Of a stretch of 64,000 bases of DNA, positions 28,911-38,147 are shown one piece after another; position 1 is the stretch's first letter, and each line of letters starts with the position of its first letter. The notes beneath the pieces were generated by a model, which worked only from the letters and a program-made list of their open reading frames with translations, ran no database searches and was not told where the DNA came from. The translations under genes were made by a program, and so were the position numbers. The DNA comes from Siphlonurus alternatus (taxonomy: Eukaryota > Arthropoda > Insecta > Ephemeroptera > Siphlonuridae): assembly GCA_949825025.1 (NCBI GenBank), contig CATKWE010000033.1, forward strand, positions 1 to 64,000. The letters run 5' to 3'.

Positions 28911-29756
28911 CTACAAAAGTTTGTCCGTAATGGAACTTGTAGTATTCGCTTTTCTCTTTTTAAACATTTCGTAATTGCTTTTAAAAACCTCTGAATACAA
29001 TACATCCAACACAAAAAGCTGTGACATCTTCGTACTTAAAGAACCTCCTTGAAACGGTCCTTCTTCTGAAAAATAGTTAAGCACCACATCAGAAAGTTGC
29101 GCAAGAGGTGACTTGGTTGAACTTGTGATAGACAAGAGTTTAATATTGTTTGCTTTTGCTAAAGTAACAATGTCTAGCAAATCTTTAGTAGATCCAGAAA
29201 ATGAAAAAGCAATAATAAGAGATTTTGGGCTCATTAACGAAACTTTCATAGACGCAAAATGAATATCTTGCAAATATGAAACATTTGGAAGAATTCTTAT
29301 AAATTTCCCAGTGCCTTCTATTGCCGTAACTCCCGACGAGCCAAGACCTATAAATAATATCTCATCTGCCGAATTTATTAGTTTTACCGCTTCGGTAACT
29401 TGTTCATAGTCTAAGTTGTTAAAAGTTCTTGTTAGCGAAACTACATTACTTTGCAATATTTTTTTAGCACTAGAATTTACACTATCGTCAACTTCAATGT
29501 TTTCTACATAATGATTTCTACCATCGTTATCTGGTATTGATTGTGCTAATAACATTTTGAATTCTTGATACCCTTTCAAGTTAAGGGTTCTGCAAAATCT
29601 TGTTACAGTGGCATCACCCACTTCGCAAGCTTCGGCAAGTTCTGAAATTGACATATAAATTATTTGCTGATAGTTTTCAATTATATAGTCTGCAAGAATT
29701 CTTTCAGATTTAGTGTATTCTTCATTCATAGCTTCCATTAACGTAAGCAGGTTCAT
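28911..29756 (-). CDS. MurR/RpiR-family transcriptional regulator of the amino-sugar genes
   Basis: RpiR regulators join an N-terminal HTH to a SIS domain that senses a sugar phosphate. Here the HTH (MSISELAEACEVGDATVTRF) is at about residues 35-60 and the SIS domain (ADEILFIGLGSSGVTAIEG; SFSGSTKDLLDIVTLAKAN) at about 125-245. I place the start at 29756, one base after the nanK stop (TAAAATG); a longer frame to 29834 overlaps nanK. It closes the nanE-nanK-rpiR operon. It probably binds the TGAAAATTATTTTCA operators at 31424 and 31579, with ManNAc-6-P or GlcNAc-6-P as effector, as for clostridial NanR. Confidence 0.9.
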   Translation of the reverse strand: MNLLTLMEAMNEEYTKSERILADYIIENYQQIIYMSISELAEACEVGDATVTRFCRTLNLKGYQEFKMLLAQSIPDNDGRNHYVENIEVDDSVNSSAKKILQSNVVSLTRTFNNLDYEQVTEAVKLINSADEILFIGLGSSGVTAIEGTGKFIRILPNVSYLQDIHFASMKVSLMSPKSLIIAFSFSGSTKDLLDIVTLAKANNIKLLSITSSTKSPLAQLSDVVLNYFSEEGPFQGGSLSTKMSQLFVLDVLYSEVFKSNYEMFKKRKANTTSSITDKLL

Positions 29757-29757
29757 T

Positions 29758-30657
29758 TTAAACACTTCCAATAGTTGATTTTTCCGCAATATATCGTGCT
29801 CCATAAAGTCCCGCTTTATTTCCCAATACGGCATTCTTTATATCCACACTTCTATAGCTGTCCATAATCAAATTATAAACCCTTTGCTTTATAAAATCAA
29901 CTACATCATCTCTTTCCATTATACCGCCACCTAAAATAATAGAAGACGGGTTAAAGCTGTGTATAAGCGAGGCAAGCCCTACCGCTACTTCTTCAGCCCA
30001 TTCTTTAAACAAAGTTTTGGCTGTTTGGTGTTCTGTATCAACTAAATCAAAAAAATCATAGCCTGTAATAGAAGTTTCGATCGCAAATAATTTTTCTGCT
30101 TTTTTAAGCAATGCCGAGGTAGAAGCGTACGCTTCATAACAACCATTTTTACCGCACCCGCAAATTTCACCGTTAAAATGGGTAATTATATGCCCAAATT
30201 CACAAGCAGAGTAAGATGAACCGCTGTATATACTACCATTTAACACCATTGCTCCACCTATGCCAGTGCCATATGTTACACATAACATATGGCTACCTAA
30301 ACCTTTATTACCGTAGTGATACTCCCCTAAAGCGGCACTGTTAACATCATTTTCTACAAATACAGGTGTTTCAAATTGTCTTTCTAGTATATCCTTAATG
30401 TTCATGCCTGTATAATTTGGTATGTTTTCGTTCGCATAAATAATCGTACCAGTAACTGGGTTCACTTGCCCTGCTGTACTAATGCCTATCGCATCTGCTT
30501 TTTCCATATCACTTAGAATTGCAATAGCCTTTTCTACAACATGACCGCCCCCAAGACTTGCATCTGTATCTGTTTCTCTATATTTTAGCATTTTATCATC
30601 TGAAAAAAAAGCCGATTTAATTTTGGTTCCACCTATGTCAAGGCAAGCTATTTTCAT
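29758..30657 (-). CDS. nanK: ROK-family sugar kinase, probable N-acetylmannosamine kinase
   Basis: NanK phosphorylates ManNAc to ManNAc-6-P. The 299-residue product has the ROK ATP site (CLDIGGTKIKSAF, residues 4-16), the second phosphate motif (VTYGTGIGGAMVLNG), the catalytic ENDVNSAALGE, and the zinc site EFGHIITHFNGEICGCGKNG followed by CYEAYAS. The start at 30657 has GGAGAG upstream. It lies 48 bases after nanE and one base before the regulator. Substrate assignment rests on the adjacent nanE; other hexose kinases share these motifs. Confidence 0.87.
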   Translation of the reverse strand: MKIACLDIGGTKIKSAFFSDDKMLKYRETDTDASLGGGHVVEKAIAILSDMEKADAIGISTAGQVNPVTGTIIYANENIPNYTGMNIKDILERQFETPVFVENDVNSAALGEYHYGNKGLGSHMLCVTYGTGIGGAMVLNGSIYSGSSYSACEFGHIITHFNGEICGCGKNGCYEAYASTSALLKKAEKLFAIETSITGYDFFDLVDTEHQTAKTLFKEWAEEVAVGLASLIHSFNPSSIILGGGIMERDDVVDFIKQRVYNLIMDSYRSVDIKNAVLGNKAGLYGARYIAEKSTIGSV

Positions 30658-30704
30658 AACACTCTCCATAATTTAACTATCGCAACTGCTTAATCATACT
30701 ATTC

Positions 30705-31406
30705 TCAGTTATTATTATTTATTTTTGTTGCTTCAACAAATCTTTTAGCAATTTCATAAGGGCGAGTAATTGCAGAGCCTACAACACATGCAAATGCACC
30801 TTTTCCTAAACACTCTCGAAGTTGCTCTGGGCTCCAAATTCCACCCTCTGCTATCACTGGCACATCTAGCGTTTTACCAAGCTCACAAATCAACTGCAAG
30901 CTTGGTATTTTTTGACCTTTTGTATAACTTGTGTATCCGCACATTGTAGTGCTAACGATGTCAAACCCTAGTTGTTGCGCCTTTACACCTTCCTCAAATG
31001 TACTGCAATCTGCCATAAAAATTTGATTTGGATATTTTTCTCTTATTTCTTTATAAAATTCTTCTAATGTTTGTTCAAATGGTCGTAGTCTATTTGTTGC
31101 ATCAGTTGCTATTATTTCACAGCCTACGGCAACTAGTTCATCTACTTCCTTTATGGTCGGCGTTATATACACATCACTTTTAACGTAATCTTTTTTTACT
31201 ATGCCTATAATAGGTAAGGTTGTAGTGTTTTTTATCTCAACAATATCTGCAGCAGAATTGGCTCGTATACCCACTGCCCCAGCATCATTTGCGGCTTTTG
31301 CCATTAATGACATAATATGAGAACTGTGTAAGTGTTCGTGTTCAAGAGCTTGGCATGAAACAATTAAGCCACCTTTTAATTGATTAAGCAAATTTTCTTT
31401 TGTCAC
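30705..31406 (-). CDS. nanE: N-acylglucosamine-6-phosphate 2-epimerase
   Basis: NanE converts ManNAc-6-P to GlcNAc-6-P, joining sialic acid or ManNAc use to the GlcNAc-6-P pathway. The 233-residue TIM barrel has the family signatures VSCQALEHEHLH, GAVGIRANSAADI, LPIIGIVKKDY (catalytic Lys), VGCEIIATDAT, IFMADCST, VSTTMCGYTSYT and PVIAEGGIWSPEQ. The start is GTG 31406 with AAAGGTGA upstream. It is the first gene of the leftward operon; no nanA lyase is in the window. Confidence 0.95.
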   Translation of the reverse strand: MTKENLLNQLKGGLIVSCQALEHEHLHSSHIMSLMAKAANDAGAVGIRANSAADIVEIKNTTTLPIIGIVKKDYVKSDVYITPTIKEVDELVAVGCEIIATDATNRLRPFEQTLEEFYKEIREKYPNQIFMADCSTFEEGVKAQQLGFDIVSTTMCGYTSYTKGQKIPSLQLICELGKTLDVPVIAEGGIWSPEQLRECLGKGAFACVVGSAITRPYEIAKRFVEATKINNNN

Positions 31407-31423
31407 AAAATCACCTTTCTAAG

Positions 31424-31438
31424 TGAAAATTATTTTCA
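31424..31438. promoter_or_regulatory. RpiR/NanR-type operator upstream of nanE
   Basis: TGAAAATTATTTTCA lies 18 bases before the nanE start and about 10-25 bases after the expected transcription start. It is the exact complement of the core at 31579-31593. Confidence 0.7.
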
Positions 31439-31453
31439 TTTTATTTTTATTCC

Positions 31454-31482
31454 ATTATAAATTATATCAAAATATAAGTCAA
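31454..31482 (-). promoter_or_regulatory. Sigma-A promoter of the nanE operon
   Basis: On the minus strand TTGACT (31482-31477), a 17-bp spacer and TATAAT (31459-31454). Confidence 0.75.
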
Positions 31483-31503
31483 CTATTATTTCAAAAATTG
31501 ATA

Positions 31504-31532
31504 TTGACTTTATACAATATATGTTTTATAAT
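31504..31532 (+). promoter_or_regulatory. Sigma-A promoter of the DUF4127/ABC operon
   Basis: TTGACT (31504-31509), a 17-bp spacer and TATAAT (31527-31532), back to back with the nanE promoter. Confidence 0.75.
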
Positions 31533-31578
31533 TCAGACATATATTTCCATACTTTTTATGTGCATTAATTTTGTTTTA

Positions 31579-31593
31579 TGAAAATAATTTTCT
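31579..31593. promoter_or_regulatory. Second RpiR/NanR-type operator
   Basis: TGAAAATAATTTTCT carries the same palindrome GAAAATwATTTTC as the nanE site and lies downstream of the rightward promoter, where bound repressor would block transcription. Confidence 0.7.
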
Positions 31594-31636
31594 TTATTCT
31601 TAGAAGTTGTATTTTTTTACAAAACGGAGATTGATT

Positions 31637-33175
31637 ATGAAAAAAATTATGATAATTCCTCTCGACGAGAGACCGTGCAATTACCAATTTGCTAAAGCTA
31701 TGTGCCCTAAAAGCGAATATGAGGTTGTACTTCCTGACCTTGAAATTTTGGGAAGAAAAAAAACACCTGCATCGACTAATCAGATACTTGAATTTATTTT
31801 TGATAATATTTGCGACTGTTCTTGTTTAATATTATCGGTAGATATGCTTGTGTACGGTGGCATATTGCCATCAAGACTGCATTACGAAGAAATAGATACT
31901 TTGCTTGAAAAATTGGATTTTATTAAACAGTTAAAACACAAAAACCCTGACCTAATAATTTACGCTTACAGCCTTATCATGAGAAATCCAAGTTATTCAG
32001 ATGCAGACGAAGAACCCGATTACTATGAAGAGTGTGGTAGAGAAATACATAGATTTGGCATTCTAACCCATCTAAATGAACTGCGCTCGCTAAATGAAGA
32101 TGAAGCTTCAGAGCTTGCACATATTGAAACTCATCTAAATAAAGAGCATTTGGAAGATTATTTATCTCGAAGAGATAAAAACATTGTTGTAAACAAAAGA
32201 GCTGTGGAATTAACTACCGAAGGCACAATTGATTTTCTTATAATTCCTCAAGATGATTCATCTTTGTATGGGCTTACTGCAAAAGACCAACAAGTTTTAA
32301 GGCAACATATTCTGGATAAAAAAGCATTTTTTAACGTTTATATGTATCCAGACGCTGATGGAGTGGCAAACACATTACTTGCTAGGTATATATGTAAAAA
32401 CAAAGGATTTACGCCAAAGTTTTTTATAAAATATTCAAGCGAAGCAGGCAACACTATTATACCGCTTTTTGAAGATAGAAACATATGCGAAACAATAAAG
32501 TATCATATTTTAGCAATTGGTGGCAGAATTGTAGCTTGTGAAAATGACTGCGATGTTATTTTAGCCGTTAACGTACCTGCTGGGAATATGCGTGATTGGT
32601 TAGGAGAGAGCACTGCAAGCCCTACCCTACCAAATGTTGAATACGATGCACTTAGAACTCTTGTAGAGTTTGTAGAATCTATTGACTACTTTGCTATTGT
32701 TGCAAACAAACCTGTTATCATTGCAGATGTAGCATATGCTAACGGCGGTGACGTACTACTGATAGAGATGCTAAAAAAGAAGGAATTACTTTTTAAAATT
32801 GCTAGTTATGCAGGTTGGAACACATCGTCAAACTCTCTTGCTACTTGTATACCTTCTGGTGTAATTAATACACTATATACCGAAGACAATAGTGAGCTGT
32901 TTCTTGCCAAAAGATACGTTGAAGATGTATTTTACTGCGCTATAGCAAGACAACAAGTTACAGAAATGTTATCCGAAAAAGGTTCTGGCGACAATTATCT
33001 AACAGATGAAAACAATAATTTTGCATCACATCAAATAAGCTTAACATTACAAAACTTGTGTGATAAATATTTAAGAGATTCACAAGGCAAAGGGTTTGTA
33101 ATTAAGAATTGTCACTTGCCGTGGAAACGCATGTTCGAACTTTCTTTTGATCTTGAAAGCAATACAAATGTGTGA
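31637..33175 (+). CDS. DUF4127 family protein
   Basis: This 512-residue protein belongs to the DUF4127 family: MIIPLDERPCNYQFAKAMCP at the start, then SVDMLVYGGILPSR, SLIMRNPSYSDADEEPDYYE, FLIIPQDDSSLYGLTAKDQQ, YPDADGVANTLLARY and AGWNTSSNSLAT. Conserved Asp/Glu/Arg/Asn runs in these blocks look like an active site, but no function is established to my knowledge. The start at 31637 has ACGGAGA upstream; the frame is open from 31607. It has no signal peptide. Shared operators with nanE-nanK and the downstream ABC importer suggest a cytosolic step in hexosamine or sialoside use, perhaps hydrolysis. Confidence 0.85.
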   Translation: MKKIMIIPLDERPCNYQFAKAMCPKSEYEVVLPDLEILGRKKTPASTNQILEFIFDNICDCSCLILSVDMLVYGGILPSRLHYEEIDTLLEKLDFIKQLKHKNPDLIIYAYSLIMRNPSYSDADEEPDYYEECGREIHRFGILTHLNELRSLNEDEASELAHIETHLNKEHLEDYLSRRDKNIVVNKRAVELTTEGTIDFLIIPQDDSSLYGLTAKDQQVLRQHILDKKAFFNVYMYPDADGVANTLLARYICKNKGFTPKFFIKYSSEAGNTIIPLFEDRNICETIKYHILAIGGRIVACENDCDVILAVNVPAGNMRDWLGESTASPTLPNVEYDALRTLVEFVESIDYFAIVANKPVIIADVAYANGGDVLLIEMLKKKELLFKIASYAGWNTSSNSLATCIPSGVINTLYTEDNSELFLAKRYVEDVFYCAIARQQVTEMLSEKGSGDNYLTDENNNFASHQISLTLQNLCDKYLRDSQGKGFVIKNCHLPWKRMFELSFDLESNTNV

Positions 33176-33198
33176 AGTGTTGTTTCGCTTAAAAGCAT

Positions 33199-33310
33199 TA
33201 GACTTCTTGCGAAATTACAAAATTCATAATTTTTCAAGGGGGATTTCGCAAGAAGTTTCCTTAATTTTGTGATGCGCTGTAATTGCGAAAGCAATTACGC
33301 AAGAACTCTA
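33199..33310 (+). repeat. R1a, 112-bp MITE
   Basis: TAGACTTCTTGCGAAATTAC at the left and GTAATTGC...CGCAAGAACTCTA at the right are inverted repeats matching the ends of IS5-A (10096-10997). It lies 23 bases after the DUF4127 stop. Copies: 37031, 45586, 47670. Confidence 0.9.
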
Positions 33311-33460
33311 TTAGAATTTACCTAGACACTTAGAGCGTGTTTATTATCTCCATTTGGTGTTTTTTTCAGTTTTTTCATTTTACTGCATCAGATCCTACTA
33401 GCATATATTCCCCGAATATGCGTCGTCGGAGGGTTCTTACAGAACAAGAAAAACTGATAA

Positions 33461-33594
33461 TACTAATCTCTTATTAAATGATTGACAAAAGCGTAAATAC
33501 TTTGTGCTTTGTGACAGTAGCACACGTACTTTGTGTTCAGAGAGCTAAGCGGTTACAAAGTATAGCGTTGTCAATCTCCTTATTGGAGATTAGT
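33461..33594 (+). repeat. R2a, 134-bp inverted-repeat element
   Basis: It starts TACTAATCTC and ends GAGATTAGTA, with inner TTGACAAAAGCG ... CGTTGTCAATC arms. The same element in reverse is at 61556-61690. The stretch 33311-33460 before it shows no gene. Confidence 0.85.
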
Positions 33595-33677
33595 ATAACA
33601 AACACCCTAAAAGCCAGACAATGAACAAACTCTTTATGAAATCAATATTCAACATATAAAAAACAAGGAGTGTTTGT

Positions 33678-35012
33678 ATGAAAAAGTTTTTATCTATATT
33701 TTTGACGGTGGCGTTAATGTTTTCTGCTACAGCCTGCGCTCAAAAACCAAGCGAGCCTGTTAACACAACAGAAAATGCTAGCAGCTCTACTGACAAAGCT
33801 ACTGAAACTGCTAAAGCTACTGAAGCTACTAAAGTTAAATTTTGGTATCTTTGGGGTGGCGACGAAGGCAAAATTATTGAAGACATTATAGCATCATATA
33901 ACAAAAGCCAAGACAAGTATATTGTAGAAGGACTAAGCGTGCCAGACCAGCAGAAAATTATCGTTTCTATCTCTGGTGGCAACGGACCAGATATTAGTGA
34001 TGGTTTTGGCAATGACGTTTTCAAATTCGCAAAAGAAGGTCTTTCCGAGCCGTTAGATGCAATGATTGACGCGGAAAAGTTTGACACATCAATATTTGTG
34101 GATAACGCTCTTGAACAACAGAAATACGAAGGCAAACTTTACGCACTACCTCTTAGCCTTAATGCTTTTGCATTATATTACAATAAAGATGTTTTGAAAG
34201 AACTAGGCTATAGCGAACCACCTAAAACTCTAGAAGAACTTAAAAAGATTGCTCTAGAAGCAACTAAAGTAGAAAACGGTGTAGTTACACGCATGGGCGG
34301 TATGTTTATCCCTTCAGAACAATGGGCGTTCTCTTGGGCTAACGCGTATGGTACTAATTTCGGAAGTATAGACGCAAAAGAATTTAATCCTAAAAACGAA
34401 GGATTTTTAGACGCTCTTAAATACACAGAGGATATTGTTAAAATCACAGGTTCTGCTCCCCTTAACACATTTGTAACAAGCGGAAACAGCAACTATGGCA
34501 ATCCACAAGACCCATTTGTTTCAGGCACACAACTTTTTAGAGTTGATGGACCTTGGTACTACAATATTGCTAAAAGTGCAAACCCAAATCTTAATTTTGG
34601 TATTGCTCCATTCCCAGGTTCGGAAAAAACCGGTTCAAGCGGATACAGTATTTTAGAAACTTCTAATATGTTTATCCCATCAACTGCTAAAAACAAAGAA
34701 GGCGCATGGGATTTTATGAAGTATATAACTACTGGTGAAGGCTCTAAAATGTTTGTTATGAAAAAAGGCGACCTCGCTCCGACAAAAGCGTTACTAGACG
34801 ACGAAGAGGTTATAAAATCTAACGAGCATTTCCCTGTATTCTTTGACATAATAAAAGGCGGCAAACTTCTTTCTATGCCAATGTATGAAAATACTACTGA
34901 TTATCAAACAGCGGTATTTAATACAGCTGTTTCAATAATTCAAGGCAAGAGCGAAGCTGAAGCTATAGCAGATTACGATAAGACTATTTCAAGTATTGCT
35001 CCGAAGAAATAA
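33678..35012 (+). CDS. Sugar ABC transporter, solute-binding lipoprotein
   Basis: A family-1 extracellular solute-binding protein of 444 residues. The signal peptide ends in a lipobox (SATAC, Cys20), so the protein is anchored outside the membrane. A Ser/Thr/Ala/Lys linker (22-55) leads into KFWYLWGGDEGKIIEDIIAS, and later YALPLSLNAFALYYNKDVLK and GYSILETSNMFIPSTAKNKE are typical. AAGGAG precedes the ATG. It heads the binding protein-permease-permease cassette. Context points to an amino sugar or oligosaccharide; no ATPase gene is present, so a shared MsmK-type ATPase is expected. Confidence 0.93.
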   Translation: MKKFLSIFLTVALMFSATACAQKPSEPVNTTENASSSTDKATETAKATEATKVKFWYLWGGDEGKIIEDIIASYNKSQDKYIVEGLSVPDQQKIIVSISGGNGPDISDGFGNDVFKFAKEGLSEPLDAMIDAEKFDTSIFVDNALEQQKYEGKLYALPLSLNAFALYYNKDVLKELGYSEPPKTLEELKKIALEATKVENGVVTRMGGMFIPSEQWAFSWANAYGTNFGSIDAKEFNPKNEGFLDALKYTEDIVKITGSAPLNTFVTSGNSNYGNPQDPFVSGTQLFRVDGPWYYNIAKSANPNLNFGIAPFPGSEKTGSSGYSILETSNMFIPSTAKNKEGAWDFMKYITTGEGSKMFVMKKGDLAPTKALLDDEEVIKSNEHFPVFFDIIKGGKLLSMPMYENTTDYQTAVFNTAVSIIQGKSEAEAIADYDKTISSIAPKK

Positions 35013-35046
35013 ATTAGGCTATTTAGTAACCACCCATATAAATTTC

Positions 35047-35149
35047 TATAGCAATTCAGTTTTGTATATATAAATTTGTTCGCCGAAAACGCACTAATGC
35101 CTGCGATTTTCATCTCCAAATTTATGAGTAAAACACGGATTTGCTCTAT
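35047..35149 (+). repeat. R3a, about 100-bp inverted-repeat element
   Basis: It starts TATAGCAATTC and ends ATTTGCTCTA, with an internal CGCCGAAAACGCACTAATGC block. The same sequence in reverse is at 54593-54693. Its ends resemble the IS630-C ends (TATAGCAACTT, TATAGCAATTT). It lies between the binding-protein and permease genes. Confidence 0.8.
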
Positions 35150-35242
35150 GGGTGGTTACAAGCTAAGAGCTTGTTTATCATCTCTCTTTGAGAACATCCC
35201 GAAAACAGGTTCTTAAAACAAAAGTCGAGGAAGTGTTTAAAC

Positions 35243-36187
35243 TTGAGCAAAACAATTAACACTCTAGCAACTAGGCAAAAGAAAAGTAAGTTTAACAACG
35301 ACAGTTTAGCTGGCTTTTTGTTTGCATCGCCTTTTATTGTTGGTTTCTTGCTTTTTAATTTATACCCTATAATAATGTCTGCTTACTACAGCTTTACAAA
35401 CTTTAGCGCAATAAAAAAACCCGTCTTTATCGGGTTCGAGAACTATATAGATTTATTTAATGACCAATTATTTTACAAAAGCTTGTACAATACAATATTT
35501 TACACTGTTTTTTCTGTTCCATTAATCATTATTATTTCTATTATCATCGCCTCTTTACTTAATATGAACATAAAGTTTAGATGTGCAGTGAGAGCTATAT
35601 TTTTCATACCGTCAATTGTGCCGATTGTTGCTGGAACTATGATTTGGATATGGCTAATGGACCCAACAAACGGCTATATTAACAAATTCCTTGCTTTGTT
35701 TGGTATACCTGCTGTAAACTGGCTGGGTGACTATAAAGTAACAAAAATTTCGCTGATAGCTATGACATTATGGGGTATCGGCACGACTATTGTGCTGTTT
35801 TTGGCTGCCATACAGGATATACCAAAATCCACATTTGAGGCGGCAGACATAGATGGCGCTGGGGCTTTTAGTAAATTTATAAACATTACAATCCCTAGCA
35901 TAGTACACATAATTTCTTATCAGATAATTTTAGCTGTAATAAACAGCTTTCAATACTTTACTCAAGCATATGTTATAATAGGTTCTCAGTCTGGAAAAGT
36001 AATTACAGGCAACGAAGGTGGACCGCAACAATCGTTACTTATGTACCCTCTATACTTGTTTTATAATGCTTTTAACAAGCTAAATATGGGCAAAGCATCT
36101 GCTATGTCATGGATTTTGTTTATAATCGTTGGTATCTTAACGTTTTTTATAATAAAATTATCAAAGAAGTGGTCGTTATACGATTAA
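35243..36187 (+). CDS. Sugar ABC transporter permease (MalF/UgpA type)
   Basis: The 314-residue membrane protein has six expected transmembrane segments (first about 27-47) and the cytoplasmic EAA loop FEAADIDGAGAFSKFINITI near residues 200-219 that docks on the ATPase. The start is the TTG at 35243 with GAGGAAG upstream. It forms a heterodimer with the next gene product. Confidence 0.93.
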   Translation: MSKTINTLATRQKKSKFNNDSLAGFLFASPFIVGFLLFNLYPIIMSAYYSFTNFSAIKKPVFIGFENYIDLFNDQLFYKSLYNTIFYTVFSVPLIIIISIIIASLLNMNIKFRCAVRAIFFIPSIVPIVAGTMIWIWLMDPTNGYINKFLALFGIPAVNWLGDYKVTKISLIAMTLWGIGTTIVLFLAAIQDIPKSTFEAADIDGAGAFSKFINITIPSIVHIISYQIILAVINSFQYFTQAYVIIGSQSGKVITGNEGGPQQSLLMYPLYLFYNAFNKLNMGKASAMSWILFIIVGILTFFIIKLSKKWSLYD

Positions 36188-36211
36188 TCATAAAAGGGTG
36201 GTCTTTCTAAA

Positions 36212-37030
36212 ATGGATAAATTCAAAAAGCAAATACCCAGTTTATCTGTGTATTTACTCGCTCTTGTTTTTCTTTTCCCCTTTGTGGTGATGGTGTCCAC
36301 TTCATTAAAAAGTACTGAGGAGGCATTTGCCACAGGTTTTAATTTAATTCCAAATAATTTCGTATTAGATAATTATGTTACTGTTTTTAAAAAAATTCCA
36401 TTTGTAAGATATATGCTAAACACCCTTGTTGTTACGGGTGCTAACGTTTTGGGCACCGTTATCGTAACGCCTATGGTAGCTTATTCCCTTTCAAAACTTA
36501 ATTGGCGTGGGAAGGGTTTTGTACAATTTTTGGCAGTTGTCACTTTATTAGTGCCTTATACATCTGTAATGGTACCTCTCTATAAATTTTGGGTTTCATT
36601 AGGCTTAGTTGGCACTTTTTGGCCTCTTATAATCCCATCATTTTTTGGGTATCCCTACTACATTATTGTACTTAGGCAATTTATGCTAAGCTTGCCAGAT
36701 GAGCTTTTTGAAGCGGCAAAAATTGATGGGTGCAACCAACTTCAAAGGTTTACGCATATCGCATTACCACTTTCTAAATCTGGTATACTTACAATAACAA
36801 TCTTTTCGTTTCTGTTTACATTTTCAGATTTCTTAGGACCGTTGCTTTACTTAAACGATGAAAAGTTGTACACTCTTTCACTAGGTTTACAGTCGTTCAT
36901 GGGAGAACATACTGTTGATTGGACAGGGCTTATGGCAGCATCTACGTTGTTCATATTACCAGTTTTGATATTGTTTGCCTTTTCTGAAAAGTATTTTATT
37001 GAAGGAATTTCCACTACTGGTATCAAATAA
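36212..37030 (+). CDS. Sugar ABC transporter permease (MalG/UgpE type)
   Basis: The 272-residue second permease has six hydrophobic segments and the EAA motif FEAAKIDGCNQLQRFTHIAL. GGGTGG precedes the ATG, 24 bases after the upstream stop. The TAA stop is immediately followed by repeat R1b (37031). Confidence 0.93.
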   Translation: MDKFKKQIPSLSVYLLALVFLFPFVVMVSTSLKSTEEAFATGFNLIPNNFVLDNYVTVFKKIPFVRYMLNTLVVTGANVLGTVIVTPMVAYSLSKLNWRGKGFVQFLAVVTLLVPYTSVMVPLYKFWVSLGLVGTFWPLIIPSFFGYPYYIIVLRQFMLSLPDELFEAAKIDGCNQLQRFTHIALPLSKSGILTITIFSFLFTFSDFLGPLLYLNDEKLYTLSLGLQSFMGEHTVDWTGLMAASTLFILPVLILFAFSEKYFIEGISTTGIK

Positions 37031-37142
37031 TAGAGTTCTTGCGTAATTACTTTCGCAATTACAGCTCATCACGCAATTAATGAAACTTCTTGCGAAATTC
37101 CCCTTGAAAAATCAGGAATTTTGTAATTTCGCAAGAAGTCTA
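37031..37142 (-). repeat. R1b, 112-bp MITE
   Basis: Reverse orientation of R1a: TAGAGTTCTTGCGTAATTAC ... GTAATTTCGCAAGAAGTCTA. It begins at the base after the permease stop codon and precedes the operon terminator. Confidence 0.9.
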
Positions 37143-37152
37143 ATAACGAAAA

Positions 37153-37207
37153 CACACAAAATGAAGCCCCATATTTTCACTTAAAATATGGGGCTTCATT
37201 TTGTGTG
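37153..37207 (+). terminator. Very strong rho-independent terminator of the sugar operon
   Basis: A perfect 25-bp stem runs from CACACAAAATG at 37153 through AAGCCCCATATTTT, with a 5-base loop, to CATTTTGTGTG at 37207. Confidence 0.85.
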
Positions 37208-37263
37208 GAGCAAGTGACACTTTTTATTAAAAACACTACATATATAGCATCTTGAACACTCAA

Positions 37264-37311
37264 TACTATTATTGATTTTTTGTCAATTCATTTAAGTGAG
37301 AATAGTATAAG
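37264..37311. repeat. R2-related remnant
   Basis: TACTATTATTGATTTTTTGT...AATAGTATAAG has the outline of an R2 right end (TTGTCAAT...TTAGTATAAG) with a degenerate left end. Confidence 0.4.
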
Positions 37312-37337
37312 TTTGGGAAGAAAAAAAATTATTTCCT

Positions 37338-38042
37338 TTAATCCTCGTCATCCTCCAATTGCAACATTTCATCGAACAAATAATGATTTATATCAAAAAA
37401 GAGAGTATCTCTATTCATGACAATATCAGCCAGATTTCTATTGTGACTAAACTCAACGATAAACGAGTAAGCAGTTCTGGCTAAAACGTGAGCTACAAAT
37501 TCTGCATTAACTTTTCTTATTTTACCAGCATCTATAAGTTTGTTTAGTACTCTTTGGATGTATTTCGGATCTTCTCTAAAGAAATAAAGTGCTAAAAGTT
37601 CATAGGCAATTCTTTCGTTGTACTGCTCCATAATAGCTATTCTAAAGATTTTTCTCATCATATCTGAAACTTCTAAAGGAAACACTTGTTCCCAGTCTAA
37701 AAAATAAATCAAAAACTCCCTAGCGTTCATATATTTGAGTGCTTCATTCATTTCCTCGTCTGAATATGAATTACTAACCTGCATACTTTTATAACAATCA
37801 AAAATCACAACTAAAAGTTCATGTTTTGATTTGAAGTGGTTATAAATGGACGGTTGAGCAATACCAACACCTTTGGCTAAATCTCTCATAGAAACATTTG
37901 AATAACCTTTTTTGGAAAATAAATCTATAGCAACATCTAGTATTTTTTGTTTTGTCGGCTGATCATAGAATTGTATTCTTGGACATTTCTTTTTTAAAAA
38001 CCTAACACTTTTTCCCTCTTTAGTTTTTCTTTCATTTGTCAT
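37338..38042 (-). CDS. TetR-family regulator, probably under Spo0A control
   Basis: The 234-residue product has an unusual basic N-terminal extension of about 30 residues, then a TetR HTH (VSMRDLAKGVGIAQPSIYNH, about residues 50-70) and a helical ligand domain. AGGGG precedes the ATG. It stands alone on the minus strand, and its 240-bp promoter region holds four Spo0A-box-like sites (38148-38215). The ligand and targets are unknown; the adjacent sugar importer is one candidate. Confidence 0.88.
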   Translation of the reverse strand: MTNERKTKEGKSVRFLKKKCPRIQFYDQPTKQKILDVAIDLFSKKGYSNVSMRDLAKGVGIAQPSIYNHFKSKHELLVVIFDCYKSMQVSNSYSDEEMNEALKYMNAREFLIYFLDWEQVFPLEVSDMMRKIFRIAIMEQYNERIAYELLALYFFREDPKYIQRVLNKLIDAGKIRKVNAEFVAHVLARTAYSFIVEFSHNRNLADIVMNRDTLFFDINHYLFDEMLQLEDDED

Positions 38043-38147
38043 ACAATACCCCTCAATAGCACTTTATAATCAAAGTTATTTTACCATATAATCAGTTTAA
38101 ATTCTATAGTAAAATAAAAACAAATATAAACGGAAATTGACTCTAAA

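Noticed and set aside
33199..33310. R1 as a transcription terminator
   Set aside because: It can fold, but it has TA-flanked ends matching an IS5 element, occurs in both orientations and before genes as well as after them.
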